A stretch of DNA of 64,000 nucleotides from JOPF136 sp035541255 (GTDB lineage: Bacteria > Acidobacteriota > Terriglobia > Acidiferrales > UBA7541). Where the stretch lies: assembly GCA_035541255.1 (NCBI GenBank), contig DATKNR010000030.1, forward strand, positions 7,014 to 71,013. The letters run 5' to 3'. Each line of letters begins with the position of its first letter. Position 1 is the stretch's first letter. The translations under genes were made by a program, and so were the position numbers. Shown in pieces: positions 37,339-44,984 of this stretch. The notes beneath the pieces were generated by a model. That model saw nothing but the letters and a program-made list of their open reading frames with translations, had not been told where the DNA came from and did not search any database.

Positions 37339-37542
37339 AAACGCAGAAGCGTGCTGAGTCCCCTCCCACACCCGGAAACAAAGCATTTATGGCCTGCTTC
37401 CGTCCGCACACCGGGGGAAAAACTCCGCCCGAGGGAGAAATCACCCCCTTCCGGAAAATGCACTTGGGAGAACAAGAGCGCCATCACAATGCAGCGGAGG
37501 CGTGGCGTGGGACGCGGGGAGAAATTCCGGTTGTCGTGCAGG

Positions 37543-37577
37543 CAAAACAAAAGGGCCATCCCGGATGGGATGGCCCC
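37543..37577 (-). terminator. Intrinsic terminator of peptide unit 2
   Basis: A ten-bp stem (GGGCCATCCC with GGGATGGCCC, loop of four) read on the minus strand and followed by TTTTGTTTTG. It begins 27 nt after the peptide stop codon. Confidence 0.88.
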
Positions 37578-37603
37578 GAAAGCGTTCAATTCAAGCTGTT
37601 CAG

Positions 37604-37690
37604 TTACCGAAGTCCCCGCATGTTATTTACGGCAGACAGGGTCTTCGAAGGCGCCAGCTTCTTGCCCTTCTTCAATTCTTTCTTCGCCAT
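37604..37690 (-). CDS. Lys-rich micropeptide 2 (28 aa)
   Basis: ATG 37690 to TAA with GGGAGGATTCAC upstream. The product begins MAKKELKKGKKLAPSKTL and ends in a unique ten-residue tail SAVNNMRGLR. The conserved N-terminal part and the variable C-terminus are the layout of a leader-plus-core precursor, but no modification enzyme is nearby. The start-proximal DNA (GGAGGATTC, then ATGGCGAAGAAA) is almost identical to unit 3, suggesting recent duplication. The sigma54-type promoter lies 54 nt upstream and the operator palindrome 190 bp upstream. Confidence 0.85.
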   Translation of the reverse strand: MAKKELKKGKKLAPSKTLSAVNNMRGLR

Positions 37691-37743
37691 GTGAATCCTC
37701 CCGGTGGATTTGGATATCGTTTACCTGCTTCACTGAAGTAGTA

Positions 37744-37757
37744 GCATTCCTGGGGCC
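37744..37757 (-). promoter_or_regulatory. Sigma54-type promoter of peptide unit 2
   Basis: Minus strand TTTGGCCCCAGGAATGCTAC: GG at 37757-37756, ten bases, GC at 37745-37744. The -12 GC is 54 nt before the ATG, the same distance as in unit 3. Confidence 0.68.
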
Positions 37758-37871
37758 AAAGTTTGGGAAGATTTATGTCAATCTGGTTGTTCAATATAAA
37801 CGGGTTAGCTTCGACGCTGGACGACCGCTGATTCGGGTTTGGCGTGCTTCGGGGCATTCCTTGGCCCTTGA

Positions 37872-37888
37872 GGGGGAATAATTTCCAC
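37872..37888 (-). promoter_or_regulatory. Operator-like palindrome of peptide unit 2
   Basis: GGGGGAATAATTTCCAC matches the perfect 17-bp palindrome at 38345 except for a central T to A change and two changes in the right arm. Its centre is 123 bp from the -24 GG of unit 2, nearly the same as in unit 3 (121 bp). Confidence 0.65.
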
Positions 37889-38037
37889 CGCTTTGGCCTG
37901 CTGACTGGCATGGTATCGAATCTCGTTGGCGAGCAAACGCGCCAGGACCGGAAGATGGCGCGAACAGGGAAGAGGGGAACCGCCTGAACGTTGCTGACAG
38001 ATCAGGGAAGGGGATTGCCCATCTGTGCCGGAAACGC

Positions 38038-38073
38038 AAAAGAAAAGGGCCACCCGGGTGTGGGTGGCCCTTT
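38038..38073 (-). terminator. Intrinsic terminator of peptide unit 3
   Basis: A twelve-bp stem (AAAGGGCCACCC with GGGTGGCCCTTT, loop of six), followed on the minus strand by TCTTTTGC. It begins 18 nt after the stop codon of the 24-codon gene. Confidence 0.9.
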
Positions 38074-38090
38074 GACCTCAGAAACTTGGA

Positions 38091-38165
38091 CTAGTAGGTG
38101 CCGCGTCCACCGAGGCTCTTCGTGCCGGCCAGCTTCTTGCCCTTCTTCAACGCTTTCTTCGCCAT
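38091..38165 (-). CDS. Lys-rich micropeptide 3 (24 aa)
   Basis: ATG 38165 to TAG with TTGGAGGATTCGAA upstream. The product begins MAKKALKKGKKLAGTKSL and ends GGRGTY. It shares the conserved block with peptides 1 and 2 and differs in the last six residues. The unit is complete: operator palindrome, sigma54-type promoter, RBS, gene and terminator within about 325 bp. No membrane segment or export signal is present, so any export would rely on a dedicated system such as the operon at 31178-36735. Codon use is ordinary for the window. Confidence 0.87.
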   Translation of the reverse strand: MAKKALKKGKKLAGTKSLGGRGTY

Positions 38166-38218
38166 TTCGAATCCTCCAACTGGATTTGATAGGCCCCTGA
38201 GGGCTGAATGAGAGTCTT

Positions 38219-38232
38219 GCACTTCTCTTACC
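38219..38232 (-). promoter_or_regulatory. Sigma54-type promoter of peptide unit 3
   Basis: Minus strand TTTGGTAAGAGAAGTGCAAG: GG at 38232-38231, ten bases, GC at 38220-38219, with TGCA in the -12 element. The distance to the ATG is 54 nt. Confidence 0.65.
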
Positions 38233-38344
38233 AAATCCCGCGGCATTTTTTCCACAGCCGCCTGAAGCAAACAATGGGCTTAGAGGCGACGAAGTTGGGC
38301 ACGCGGCCAAGAAAAAGTGGAAAAGGGGAGAAAGCAGGTCGTCA

Positions 38345-38361
38345 GGGGGAATTATTCCCCC
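38345..38361 (-). promoter_or_regulatory. Perfect 17-bp palindromic operator of peptide unit 3
   Basis: GGGGGAATTATTCCCCC is a perfect palindrome around one central base. It lies 121 bp upstream of the -24 element of unit 3, a typical distance for an enhancer site. Related copies are at 30977, 37872 and 40029. Confidence 0.72.
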
Positions 38362-38523
38362 ATGGATGCCACCAGGAGAGGCTCTCATAGGCGATTCGCT
38401 CCCGGGGCTTCGTCCGCCTAATTTGGGAAATCGCAGAAGGCGGCCCCGAGTTGGTGGTTTTGCGGTGGCAAAAGGTGCCTGTACTTGGGGGGACGAGCCG
38501 AATTACCACAGGAGCTTCGGAGA

Positions 38524-39912
38524 CTATAATTGGTGCTTCCGGCAGAGATATTTCATCCGGTCTTTGTTCACACCCAGCAGTCTTGCCGCCTGGATTTTCA
38601 CACCGGAGGCCTGTGCCAGCGCGGTCTCCACCCACTTTTTTTCGTAGGTTTCGAGCTCGGCTTCTAAGTCGAATCCGGAAGGTGGCAGGCGGAAACGGCC
38701 CCGCGCATCCCGGGTGGCGGCCTGCACGATGTCCCGGGGCAGATCACTCAGTTCTATCCTGTCCCCATCCGTCATCAGCACGATGCGCTGCACCGCATTC
38801 TCCAGCTCGCGGACATTTCCAGGCCAGCGGTAGTTTTGCAGCGCCTGCATGGCTTCTTCGCTCACGGTCTTGGGTTCCGAGTGATTTGCCACGCAATACA
38901 CGCGCACAAAATGGTTCACCAGCAGCGGAATATCCGACTCGCGCTCCCGCAGCGGCGGCAGAAACACGGGGACCACGTGAATCCGGAAGTACAAGTCTTC
39001 CCGGAACCGTTTTTCCTCGACTGCCGCTTCCAAATCCTCGTTCGTCGCTGTGAGCAGCCGAAAGTCCACTGCCAGCGGCCGTTTGCCGCCCAGATGAATC
39101 ACCGCGTGGTCCTCCAGCACGCGCAGCAGCTTGCTCTGCAATGCCGGGGTCAGCGTACCAATTTCGTCCAGGAACAGAGTTCCCCGGTGCGCCAACTCGA
39201 TGCGTCCTTCCTTGCTTTCCGTGGCGCCGGTAAATGCCCCCTTCTCGTACCCGAAAAGCTCCGCCTCCATCAGGGTTTCCGGCAGTGCAGCGCAATTCAC
39301 GCTGATAAAGGGACGTGCGCGCCGCTCGCTTAGGTCGTGGATGGCGTGCGCCACCAGCTCTTTTCCCGTTCCGCTCTCTCCGCGGATGCACACCGTGGTT
39401 GTTTTGGGAGCCACACGGCGGACCAGGTCGAAGATTGGCCGCATGGCGTCGCTCGCGCCAATCAGGTTTCCCAGCGATTCCTTCCGCTGGATCTGCTCCC
39501 GCAGGATGCGGTTCTCCCGTTCCACCCGCTGCTTTTCCACGGCCCGGTCCAGAAAGGGACGGAAAACGTCAGGGTCAATGGGGTGTGCGAAAAAATCGTA
39601 CGCGCCCGATTCCATCGCGCGGACAGCCGTGGCTTTGCGCGGGTCGCGGCTCAGGATTACGACCATCGTGTCCATCTCGCGGGAGCGCAGCCGTTCGACG
39701 AGCGCCTCGAACCGGCGGAAGCTCGCGGCCCCGGGTTCCAGGTTGTACAGGATCAAATCGGGCCGCGCTTCATCGATCAACGGCCATTCCGATTCTTCCT
39801 CGGTGGACTGGTAGATCTCATAATCCGGGAGAAGCCGGCTCACCACCGGCTGCAGACCGCTCACGTCGTTCGTCATGATGACGACGTGGCAGCGGCTTGG
39901 GTTGGGGGACAT
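38524..39912 (-). CDS. Sigma54-dependent activator with pseudo-receiver domain
   Basis: A 462-residue protein from ATG 39912; an upstream in-frame TTG at 39999 lies inside the proposed promoter and is rejected. The N-terminal 125 residues have a receiver fold pattern, but the phosphoacceptor position in DLILYNLEP is Asn57 instead of Asp, and the conserved Lys before the last helix is replaced (AHPID, His110). The AAA+ domain is intact, with GESGTGKE (178-185), GAFTGA (225-230), LFLDEIG and the sensor region WPGNVRELE. A C-terminal helix-turn-helix (KIQAARLLGVNKDRMKYLCR) follows. It probably drives the sigma54 promoters of the adjacent peptide units without classical phosphorylation. Confidence 0.9.
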   Translation of the reverse strand: MSPNPSRCHVVIMTNDVSGLQPVVSRLLPDYEIYQSTEEESEWPLIDEARPDLILYNLEPGAASFRRFEALVERLRSREMDTMVVILSRDPRKATAVRAMESGAYDFFAHPIDPDVFRPFLDRAVEKQRVERENRILREQIQRKESLGNLIGASDAMRPIFDLVRRVAPKTTTVCIRGESGTGKELVAHAIHDLSERRARPFISVNCAALPETLMEAELFGYEKGAFTGATESKEGRIELAHRGTLFLDEIGTLTPALQSKLLRVLEDHAVIHLGGKRPLAVDFRLLTATNEDLEAAVEEKRFREDLYFRIHVVPVFLPPLRERESDIPLLVNHFVRVYCVANHSEPKTVSEEAMQALQNYRWPGNVRELENAVQRIVLMTDGDRIELSDLPRDIVQAATRDARGRFRLPPSGFDLEAELETYEKKWVETALAQASGVKIQAARLLGVNKDRMKYLCRKHQL

Positions 39913-39970
39913 ATGGGACTCGAGGTGCGTTGCCGGCCGCTCACAGGGCAGGCTCGCGCAGGCAGGCGCG

Positions 39971-39999
39971 ATTCTAGGAAGCGCCGCCCGGGTTGTCAA
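39971..39999 (-). promoter_or_regulatory. Sigma70 promoter of the sigma54 activator gene
   Basis: On the minus strand TTGACA (39999-39994), a 17-nt spacer and TAGAAT (39976-39971), five of six matches to the -10 consensus. The start of transcription would be near 39964, about 52 nt before the ATG. Confidence 0.75.
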
Positions 40000-40028
40000 A
40001 TGAGATTGTCAGGCGAGCTACGCCCTGT

Positions 40029-40046
40029 GGTGGAATAATTTCCCCG
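40029..40046 (-). promoter_or_regulatory. Operator-like palindrome upstream of the activator gene
   Basis: GGTGGAATAATTTCCCCG keeps the GGAATAATTTCC core of the palindrome family. It lies 30 bp upstream of the -35 of the activator gene, compatible with autoregulation. Confidence 0.55.
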
Positions 40047-40173
40047 TGGGGCAGCCAGCACCCTAAGCGGAACGATTCAGGCGGGCGGGGCCATTCGGGA
40101 CAGCAGGAGGCCGCCAGGCACTCCTTGCCTCCCGTAGTCAGTGTGCGCATTCCCGCGTCTACTGCGCGACCGG

Positions 40174-40572
40174 CTATTTTTTCTTCTCGAAATTCAGTGA
40201 GGCGGAGTTGATGCAGTACCTTTGGCCGGTGGGCTTTGGACCGTCGTCGAACACATGACCCAGATGAGCGTCGCAGCGGTTGCACTTCACCTCCAGCCGC
40301 CTCATCCCGTAGCTATTGTCCGCTTCGGTGGCCACTCCCTCTTCATCTACCGGCGCGTAAAAGCTGGGCCACCCCGTCCCGGAGTCGAATTTTGTGTCTG
40401 AGCTGAACAGCGGGGCCCCACAGCACACGCAGCGGTAGACACCATTCTCGTGGTGGTCCCAATACTTTCCCGTGAACGCGGGTTCCGTTGCCGAGCATCG
40501 CGCGACGGCATATTGCGTCGGGTCCAGCTGCTGCTTCCATTCTTTGTCTGTTCTCTCCACCTTTTCGGCCAT
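40174..40572 (-). CDS. msrB: Peptide methionine-R-sulfoxide reductase MsrB
   Basis: A 132-residue protein with AAAGAGGTGACC before the ATG. Two CxxC pairs (CVCCGAPLF and CNRCDAHLG) bind structural zinc. The motif TKFDSGTGWPSF and the active-site RYCINSASLNF with its catalytic Cys are diagnostic. It reduces the R epimer of methionine sulfoxide. There is no export signal. It is encoded apart from msrA and divergent from the pyrophosphatase gene. Confidence 0.95.
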   Translation of the reverse strand: MAEKVERTDKEWKQQLDPTQYAVARCSATEPAFTGKYWDHHENGVYRCVCCGAPLFSSDTKFDSGTGWPSFYAPVDEEGVATEADNSYGMRRLEVKCNRCDAHLGHVFDDGPKPTGQRYCINSASLNFEKKK

Positions 40573-40712
40573 TGGCGGTCACCTCTTTCGGATTCGCACA
40601 TTTTATCAGATGCGGGAATGCGTCCCTGGTTTCCAGTCTGCGGCCCAGCCTGCGGAGACGGGCTTAGTGCTAAGATTTCAGCCGCGCTGGCACCCTGCTC
40701 AGGAGAACCTCA

Positions 40713-41390
40713 ATGACGGACCATCAAACTCCCGCGCCGTCAGATCTGTTGCGGCTGCTGTTGAAGTCGCATCCCTGGCATGGCGTTCCCATCGGTGCGG
40801 ATTTTCCTCGGATCGTGACCGTCTACGTGGAGATTGTGCCTACGGACACGGTGAAGTATGAGCTGGATAAGGCCTCCGGTTACCTGCGCGTGGACCGCCC
40901 GCAGAAATTTTCCAATGTTTGTCCCGCGCTTTACGGTCTCATTCCCCAGACCTATTGTGGAGACCGCATCGGTGCGATTTGCTCGCAACGCACTGGACGC
41001 CATGACGTGAAGGGCGACGGCGATCCGCTGGACATATGCGTGCTCTCGGAGCGAAATTTCTCTCACGGCGACATTCTCCTGCAGGCCGTCCCCATCGGAG
41101 GGCTGCGGATGATTGACGGCAATCAAGCCGACGACAAGATCATCGCCGTGCTCAAGGGCGATGCCGCCTACGGCGGCTGGAAAGACCTCAGCGAGTGCGC
41201 GGACACGCTCGTGCAGCGCTTGCGGCACTACTTTCTTACCTACAAAGACTCGCCGGACGCCTCACCCCGCGCCACCGAAATCACGCACATCTATGACGCG
41301 CCGGAAGCGCTCGAAATCATCCGCGCAAGCCACGAGGACTACATTGCGCGGTTCGGCGATCTGCCGGATCAGCTCGCCCGCTGTCTCTAA
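40713..41390 (+). CDS. ppa: Inorganic pyrophosphatase (family I)
   Basis: A 225-residue protein with AGGAGAACC before the ATG. The metal-binding signature GDGDPLDICVL is complete, and KYELDKASGYLRVDR and YGLIPQTYCGD fit the family I fold. It hydrolyses pyrophosphate in the cytoplasm, pulling biosynthetic reactions forward. It is longer than bacterial soluble enzymes of about 175 residues, with extra sequence at both ends, as in some larger family I members. Confidence 0.92.
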   Translation: MTDHQTPAPSDLLRLLLKSHPWHGVPIGADFPRIVTVYVEIVPTDTVKYELDKASGYLRVDRPQKFSNVCPALYGLIPQTYCGDRIGAICSQRTGRHDVKGDGDPLDICVLSERNFSHGDILLQAVPIGGLRMIDGNQADDKIIAVLKGDAAYGGWKDLSECADTLVQRLRHYFLTYKDSPDASPRATEITHIYDAPEALEIIRASHEDYIARFGDLPDQLARCL

Positions 41391-41417
41391 TTTTCCGCCG
41401 CGCACGGATTCATCCAG

Positions 41418-42962
41418 CTACTGCGCGGACCGGGCGAGCCGAGCCCGCTCTTGAGGATCTCCGCGCAGGGGCCGGCCAGGGTGCGCGGAACGCTGGAATC
41501 CAGCCGGGCTTTTTACCACGGTGCCGTTCACCAGGACCCACTCCACTCCCGCCGCGGGGATTTCGGGATGTTCCACTGTCGCACGGTCGGCAACCGTTGC
41601 CGGATTGAAGATGACGATGTCCGCGTCGGCTCCCACGCTCAGCCGGCCTTTGCGCCGGAATTGCGCCGAACTCTGCTCGAGCCTCCGGGCGGGAAGAAGC
41701 GTCATTTTGGAGAGTGCGTCCATGAGCGTCAGAATTGTCTTCTCCCGCACGTACACGGCAAGCGTCCTGGTAAACGTGCCGGAAGCGCGAGGGTGGTTGT
41801 TGTGGCTCGGCCCAAGAATTCCATCGCTGCCGATCATGATCCACGGTGTTTGCATTGCGCGGGTCACATCCGCCTCCGGAATGGCGAAAGCGGCGGCAAT
41901 CCGATGCTCGTGGCGGTAGCGAGCAAACGTTTCCGCAGTCAGCCGCTCCGCGCTCCCCGCGATCTGCAGATCGCTGAACGTGATACGAAACCGGCGCTGC
42001 CACCCGGGAGCAAACCGTTCCGAATCGAGATAGGTGGCCCAGTAGGTGTAGGGATAAGCATCCGCGGTGATGTCCAGACCGCTGCCGCGCGCCGCCTCCA
42101 GCATGGCCACCGATTGCGGCATGGAAAACGTTCCGCCGGTCGAGGTGATGTGCTCGATTTCGGCCGAGGCCCCAGTCTCGCGGCAGTCGTCGATGATTTC
42201 CTGCAGCGCATCCAGGTTGGTACCGGGCCCATCCATCGTGGAATAGCGCGCGTGGAAGAACACTGGAACGTGATAACGGTGTGCCAGCCGCATCAAAGGC
42301 AGAATTTCCTCGCGGCGGATGCCGGGAACGTACTCCAGCGAAAATGAAACGGCTAGCGCGCCTTCCCGCAGCGCGCGGTCACCCCGCTCAGTCAGTGCTT
42401 GAATCTGCGGGTCCGTCGCGGGAGCCGTCAGTGGAATTTGCAGTTCATTCCGGGCCACCGAATAGAAAAATGATGCGCCATAGTTTACCGGAGGGCGATG
42501 CGCCCCGTAGTAACCGTACCAGGCCGGTGGCTCTGTCGTTCCGCCGTGCAGAGTCAGATTCGTCGTCACTCCATCGGCGATTTTGTTCCACACTCCCGCC
42601 GGGTTCGGGTCGTACGACACCATGTCGATAAAGCCGGGCGCAACCACGTTGCCCACGGCGTCGATTTCTCGCCGGCCCCGTAGCGTTTCTCGCGTCACCG
42701 CGGCAATCCGCCCGTCGCGGATTCCGACATTCATTCCTGCCTGATCGAGCCGCGTTTCCGGATCCATCACGCGCCCGTTGCGAATCACCAGATCGTATGT
42801 TGCGGCTTCGCGGTCAGGCGTGTTCGCGGCTTGCTGCGAGGTTGCCGAGGAGCGGGCGCCTGCCGCGAGCTGCGCCACGGCCATCAGGACAAGGAGCTCC
42901 ACTGGCAAAGCTGAAGTTTGCAGGCCTGCCACTCCTCGGGCGTATGTCGAGCGGGACACCAC
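41418..42962 (-). CDS. D-aminoacylase-like amidohydrolase with altered metal site
   Basis: The frame is open well upstream, but the neighbouring dehydrogenase gene ends at 42997. I place the start at GTG 42962 (514 residues), although GTG 42932 or 42902 are also possible and the RBS is weak. A short hydrophobic stretch (VELLVLMAVAQLAAG) may be a signal peptide. YDLVIRNGRVMDPET and the C-terminal KGRLSVGADADIVIFNP are typical of N-acyl-D-amino-acid deacylases. However, the usual HxH after PGFID reads MVSYDP, and the Cys ligand position reads HGGT. GSDG with the catalytic Asp is present. It may use a different metal arrangement or be non-catalytic. Confidence 0.78.
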   Translation of the reverse strand: MVSRSTYARGVAGLQTSALPVELLVLMAVAQLAAGARSSATSQQAANTPDREAATYDLVIRNGRVMDPETRLDQAGMNVGIRDGRIAAVTRETLRGRREIDAVGNVVAPGFIDMVSYDPNPAGVWNKIADGVTTNLTLHGGTTEPPAWYGYYGAHRPPVNYGASFFYSVARNELQIPLTAPATDPQIQALTERGDRALREGALAVSFSLEYVPGIRREEILPLMRLAHRYHVPVFFHARYSTMDGPGTNLDALQEIIDDCRETGASAEIEHITSTGGTFSMPQSVAMLEAARGSGLDITADAYPYTYWATYLDSERFAPGWQRRFRITFSDLQIAGSAERLTAETFARYRHEHRIAAAFAIPEADVTRAMQTPWIMIGSDGILGPSHNNHPRASGTFTRTLAVYVREKTILTLMDALSKMTLLPARRLEQSSAQFRRKGRLSVGADADIVIFNPATVADRATVEHPEIPAAGVEWVLVNGTVVKSPAGFQRSAHPGRPLRGDPQERARLARSAQ

Positions 42963-42996
42963 GAGTGATCGTAAATTGCCGCCCTGCCTGGGGAAA

Positions 42997-44670
42997 CTAC
43001 TTATTTGCGTAGCGTATGCGCCAAATGGAACCCGAGGCGTCATCCGTCACGAGCAGGGAGCCGTCCTGAGCCACCGTAATTCCGACCGGCCGGCCCCAGA
43101 CGGAGCCGTCCGGCAGCACGAAGCCGGTTACAAACTCCTCGTATTCGCCCGTGGCGTGGCCCGTTTGGTGCAACGGGATGCGGATCACTTCGTAGCCTGT
43201 CCGAACCGACCTGTTCCATGAGCCGTGCTCCGAAGCGAAGATGTCGCCCCGGTATTCGGCGGGGAACTGTTTTCCCTCGTAGAAAGTGAATTCCAGCGAC
43301 GCGTTGTGCGGCTGCAGCAGCACATCAGGCACGATGACCTTGGCTTTCAGCTCGGGGTGTTTCCCGCGGAGACGCGGGTCCGGATGGTTTCCGATGTAAT
43401 ACCACGGCCAACCGTAAAATCCGCCCGGAACGACGTGAGTGATGTAATCCGGCACTAGGTCGTCACCCAGTCCGTCTCGTTCGTTTACCGAGCACCAGAG
43501 CTCGCCTGTCTTCCGATCGAACGCGACTCCGCTCCCCGCGTTGCGCAGGCCGTATGCGTATACGCGTTTTCCCGTTCCGTCGGGGTTGAATTCCAGAATG
43601 TCGGCCCGGTCGTGTTCGCGCGGCGTCGTGTCCGGATCGTCCACGTTCGAGGCCGAGCCAATCGATACGAGCATTTTTCTTCCGTCTGGAGTGAACGCGA
43701 TGTCGCGCGTCCAGTGATTTCCGCCGCCGGGCAAGCTGGCGATTCGCTCCGCCGCTCCTCGTGCTTTCATGTCCCCGCTCCGGTAGGGAAAGCGGAGAAT
43801 CACGTCCGTCGTGCCAATATAGACGTACTGCGGGTCCGGCCCGGGCGGATAGAAACTGATCCCGTAGGGCAAATGCATCCCGGTTGCGAAGGTTTCCACT
43901 CGTTCAGGTTTCCCCGCCGGGGTGAAACCGCGAAAAACTTTTATGTCGCCGGGTTCGCTCTCGGCTACAAACACATCGCCATTCGGCGCCGTGCGCGCGA
44001 GCCGGGGGTTATCGAGGCCGGTGACGTAGAGTTCCACGACGAATCCACTGGGCGCCTCGGGCCAGGCGTTTTCCGGGCGTTCGACAACATGCGGACCATT
44101 GCCGGCCGAGTGTGTGGCGTAGGGCTCTGGAAGGTCAGCCACTGCGATTTTTCGGATGGTTCCGGGATGCTCGTAGCGAAAATCCGTGAACGGAGCGCGA
44201 GGTGCCGGCCAGGCGCGCATGGCCGCTTCCATTGCGGGGTTCGACGCTCTTGCGGGCGGCGCTGGAGGCGCGGCGGCCGGCAAGGTTTTGAGGAACGTGA
44301 CAATGCGCCAGCGATCCTCCCGTGAAAGGCTGGGCCATCCGGGCATTCCATTTCTCGCGTCGCCGTGCGTGATGTACCAGAAGACTTCTCCTTCCGGCAC
44401 GGCCTGCGTTGGTCCCCGGCGCAGGTCAGGCACATTTCCGGAGCCTTCGGCGCGTATCCCGTGACACGGAGCACAATTTTTCTCAAACAGTTCGCCGCCC
44501 GCCTTTACGGTTGCTTCGTTCCTGGGCGTCGGGTTTTTCCAATTGGCAGTTGCAGCGGGAGCGTTGTGGAACTTTTGGTTCTGAGCTGTCGCGGACAGCG
44601 CGAGCAACGCCGCCAAACCGGCAAGCGCAGCGGCAATTTGTCGCAATACCTTTTCAGTTCTCGTCTGCAC
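42997..44670 (-). CDS. Cytochrome c/glucose-sorbosone dehydrogenase fusion
   Basis: A 557-residue protein from GTG 44670 with ATGGAGGACC upstream. A signal peptide (AALAGLAALLALSATA) is followed by a small cytochrome c domain with haem motif CAPCH (66-70) and a likely Met ligand in NGMPGW. From about residue 200 a six-bladed PQQ-type propeller of the glucose/sorbosone dehydrogenase family follows (LPYGISFYPPG, RDIAFTPDGRKMLVSIGSAS, GLRNAGSGVAFDRKTGELWC). It should oxidise a sugar or alcohol in the periplasm and pass electrons to its own haem. The substrate is unknown. The amidohydrolase-like gene follows 34 nt downstream. Confidence 0.88.
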   Translation of the reverse strand: MQTRTEKVLRQIAAALAGLAALLALSATAQNQKFHNAPAATANWKNPTPRNEATVKAGGELFEKNCAPCHGIRAEGSGNVPDLRRGPTQAVPEGEVFWYITHGDARNGMPGWPSLSREDRWRIVTFLKTLPAAAPPAPPARASNPAMEAAMRAWPAPRAPFTDFRYEHPGTIRKIAVADLPEPYATHSAGNGPHVVERPENAWPEAPSGFVVELYVTGLDNPRLARTAPNGDVFVAESEPGDIKVFRGFTPAGKPERVETFATGMHLPYGISFYPPGPDPQYVYIGTTDVILRFPYRSGDMKARGAAERIASLPGGGNHWTRDIAFTPDGRKMLVSIGSASNVDDPDTTPREHDRADILEFNPDGTGKRVYAYGLRNAGSGVAFDRKTGELWCSVNERDGLGDDLVPDYITHVVPGGFYGWPWYYIGNHPDPRLRGKHPELKAKVIVPDVLLQPHNASLEFTFYEGKQFPAEYRGDIFASEHGSWNRSVRTGYEVIRIPLHQTGHATGEYEEFVTGFVLPDGSVWGRPVGITVAQDGSLLVTDDASGSIWRIRYANK

Positions 44671-44758
44671 GGTCCTCCATCTTACGCCCTCCCGCCTTCG
44701 ATAAGACGTTCCTCTGCGAGCCAGGCGGAGTGCGCCAGTTTCGGTATACGATGTTAGG

Positions 44759-44834
<76 letters not shown>

Positions 44835-44984
44835 ACGTTTTATTTCTAAGAAACTGCCGTTTCATCCCGTTTGCAAAAAGACCTGCGGACAGGTGATCTG
44901 TTGCTCCCAGTTATAAATCTAACTGACTTGTCATCATCGGCTGCCTATTCGCAAATCTCGTAACTCTCTTCTGGCGTCTTGGCT

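Noticed and set aside
36781..38361. CRISPR-like array (similar GGCCATCCC hairpins at intervals)
   Set aside because: The repeated elements are terminators of separate peptide genes; there are no regular repeats and spacers and no cas genes.
39913..39999. Longer start (TTG 39999) for the sigma54 activator
   Set aside because: The TTG lies in the -35 element of a good sigma70 promoter and has no RBS; the receiver-like fold begins after ATG 39912.
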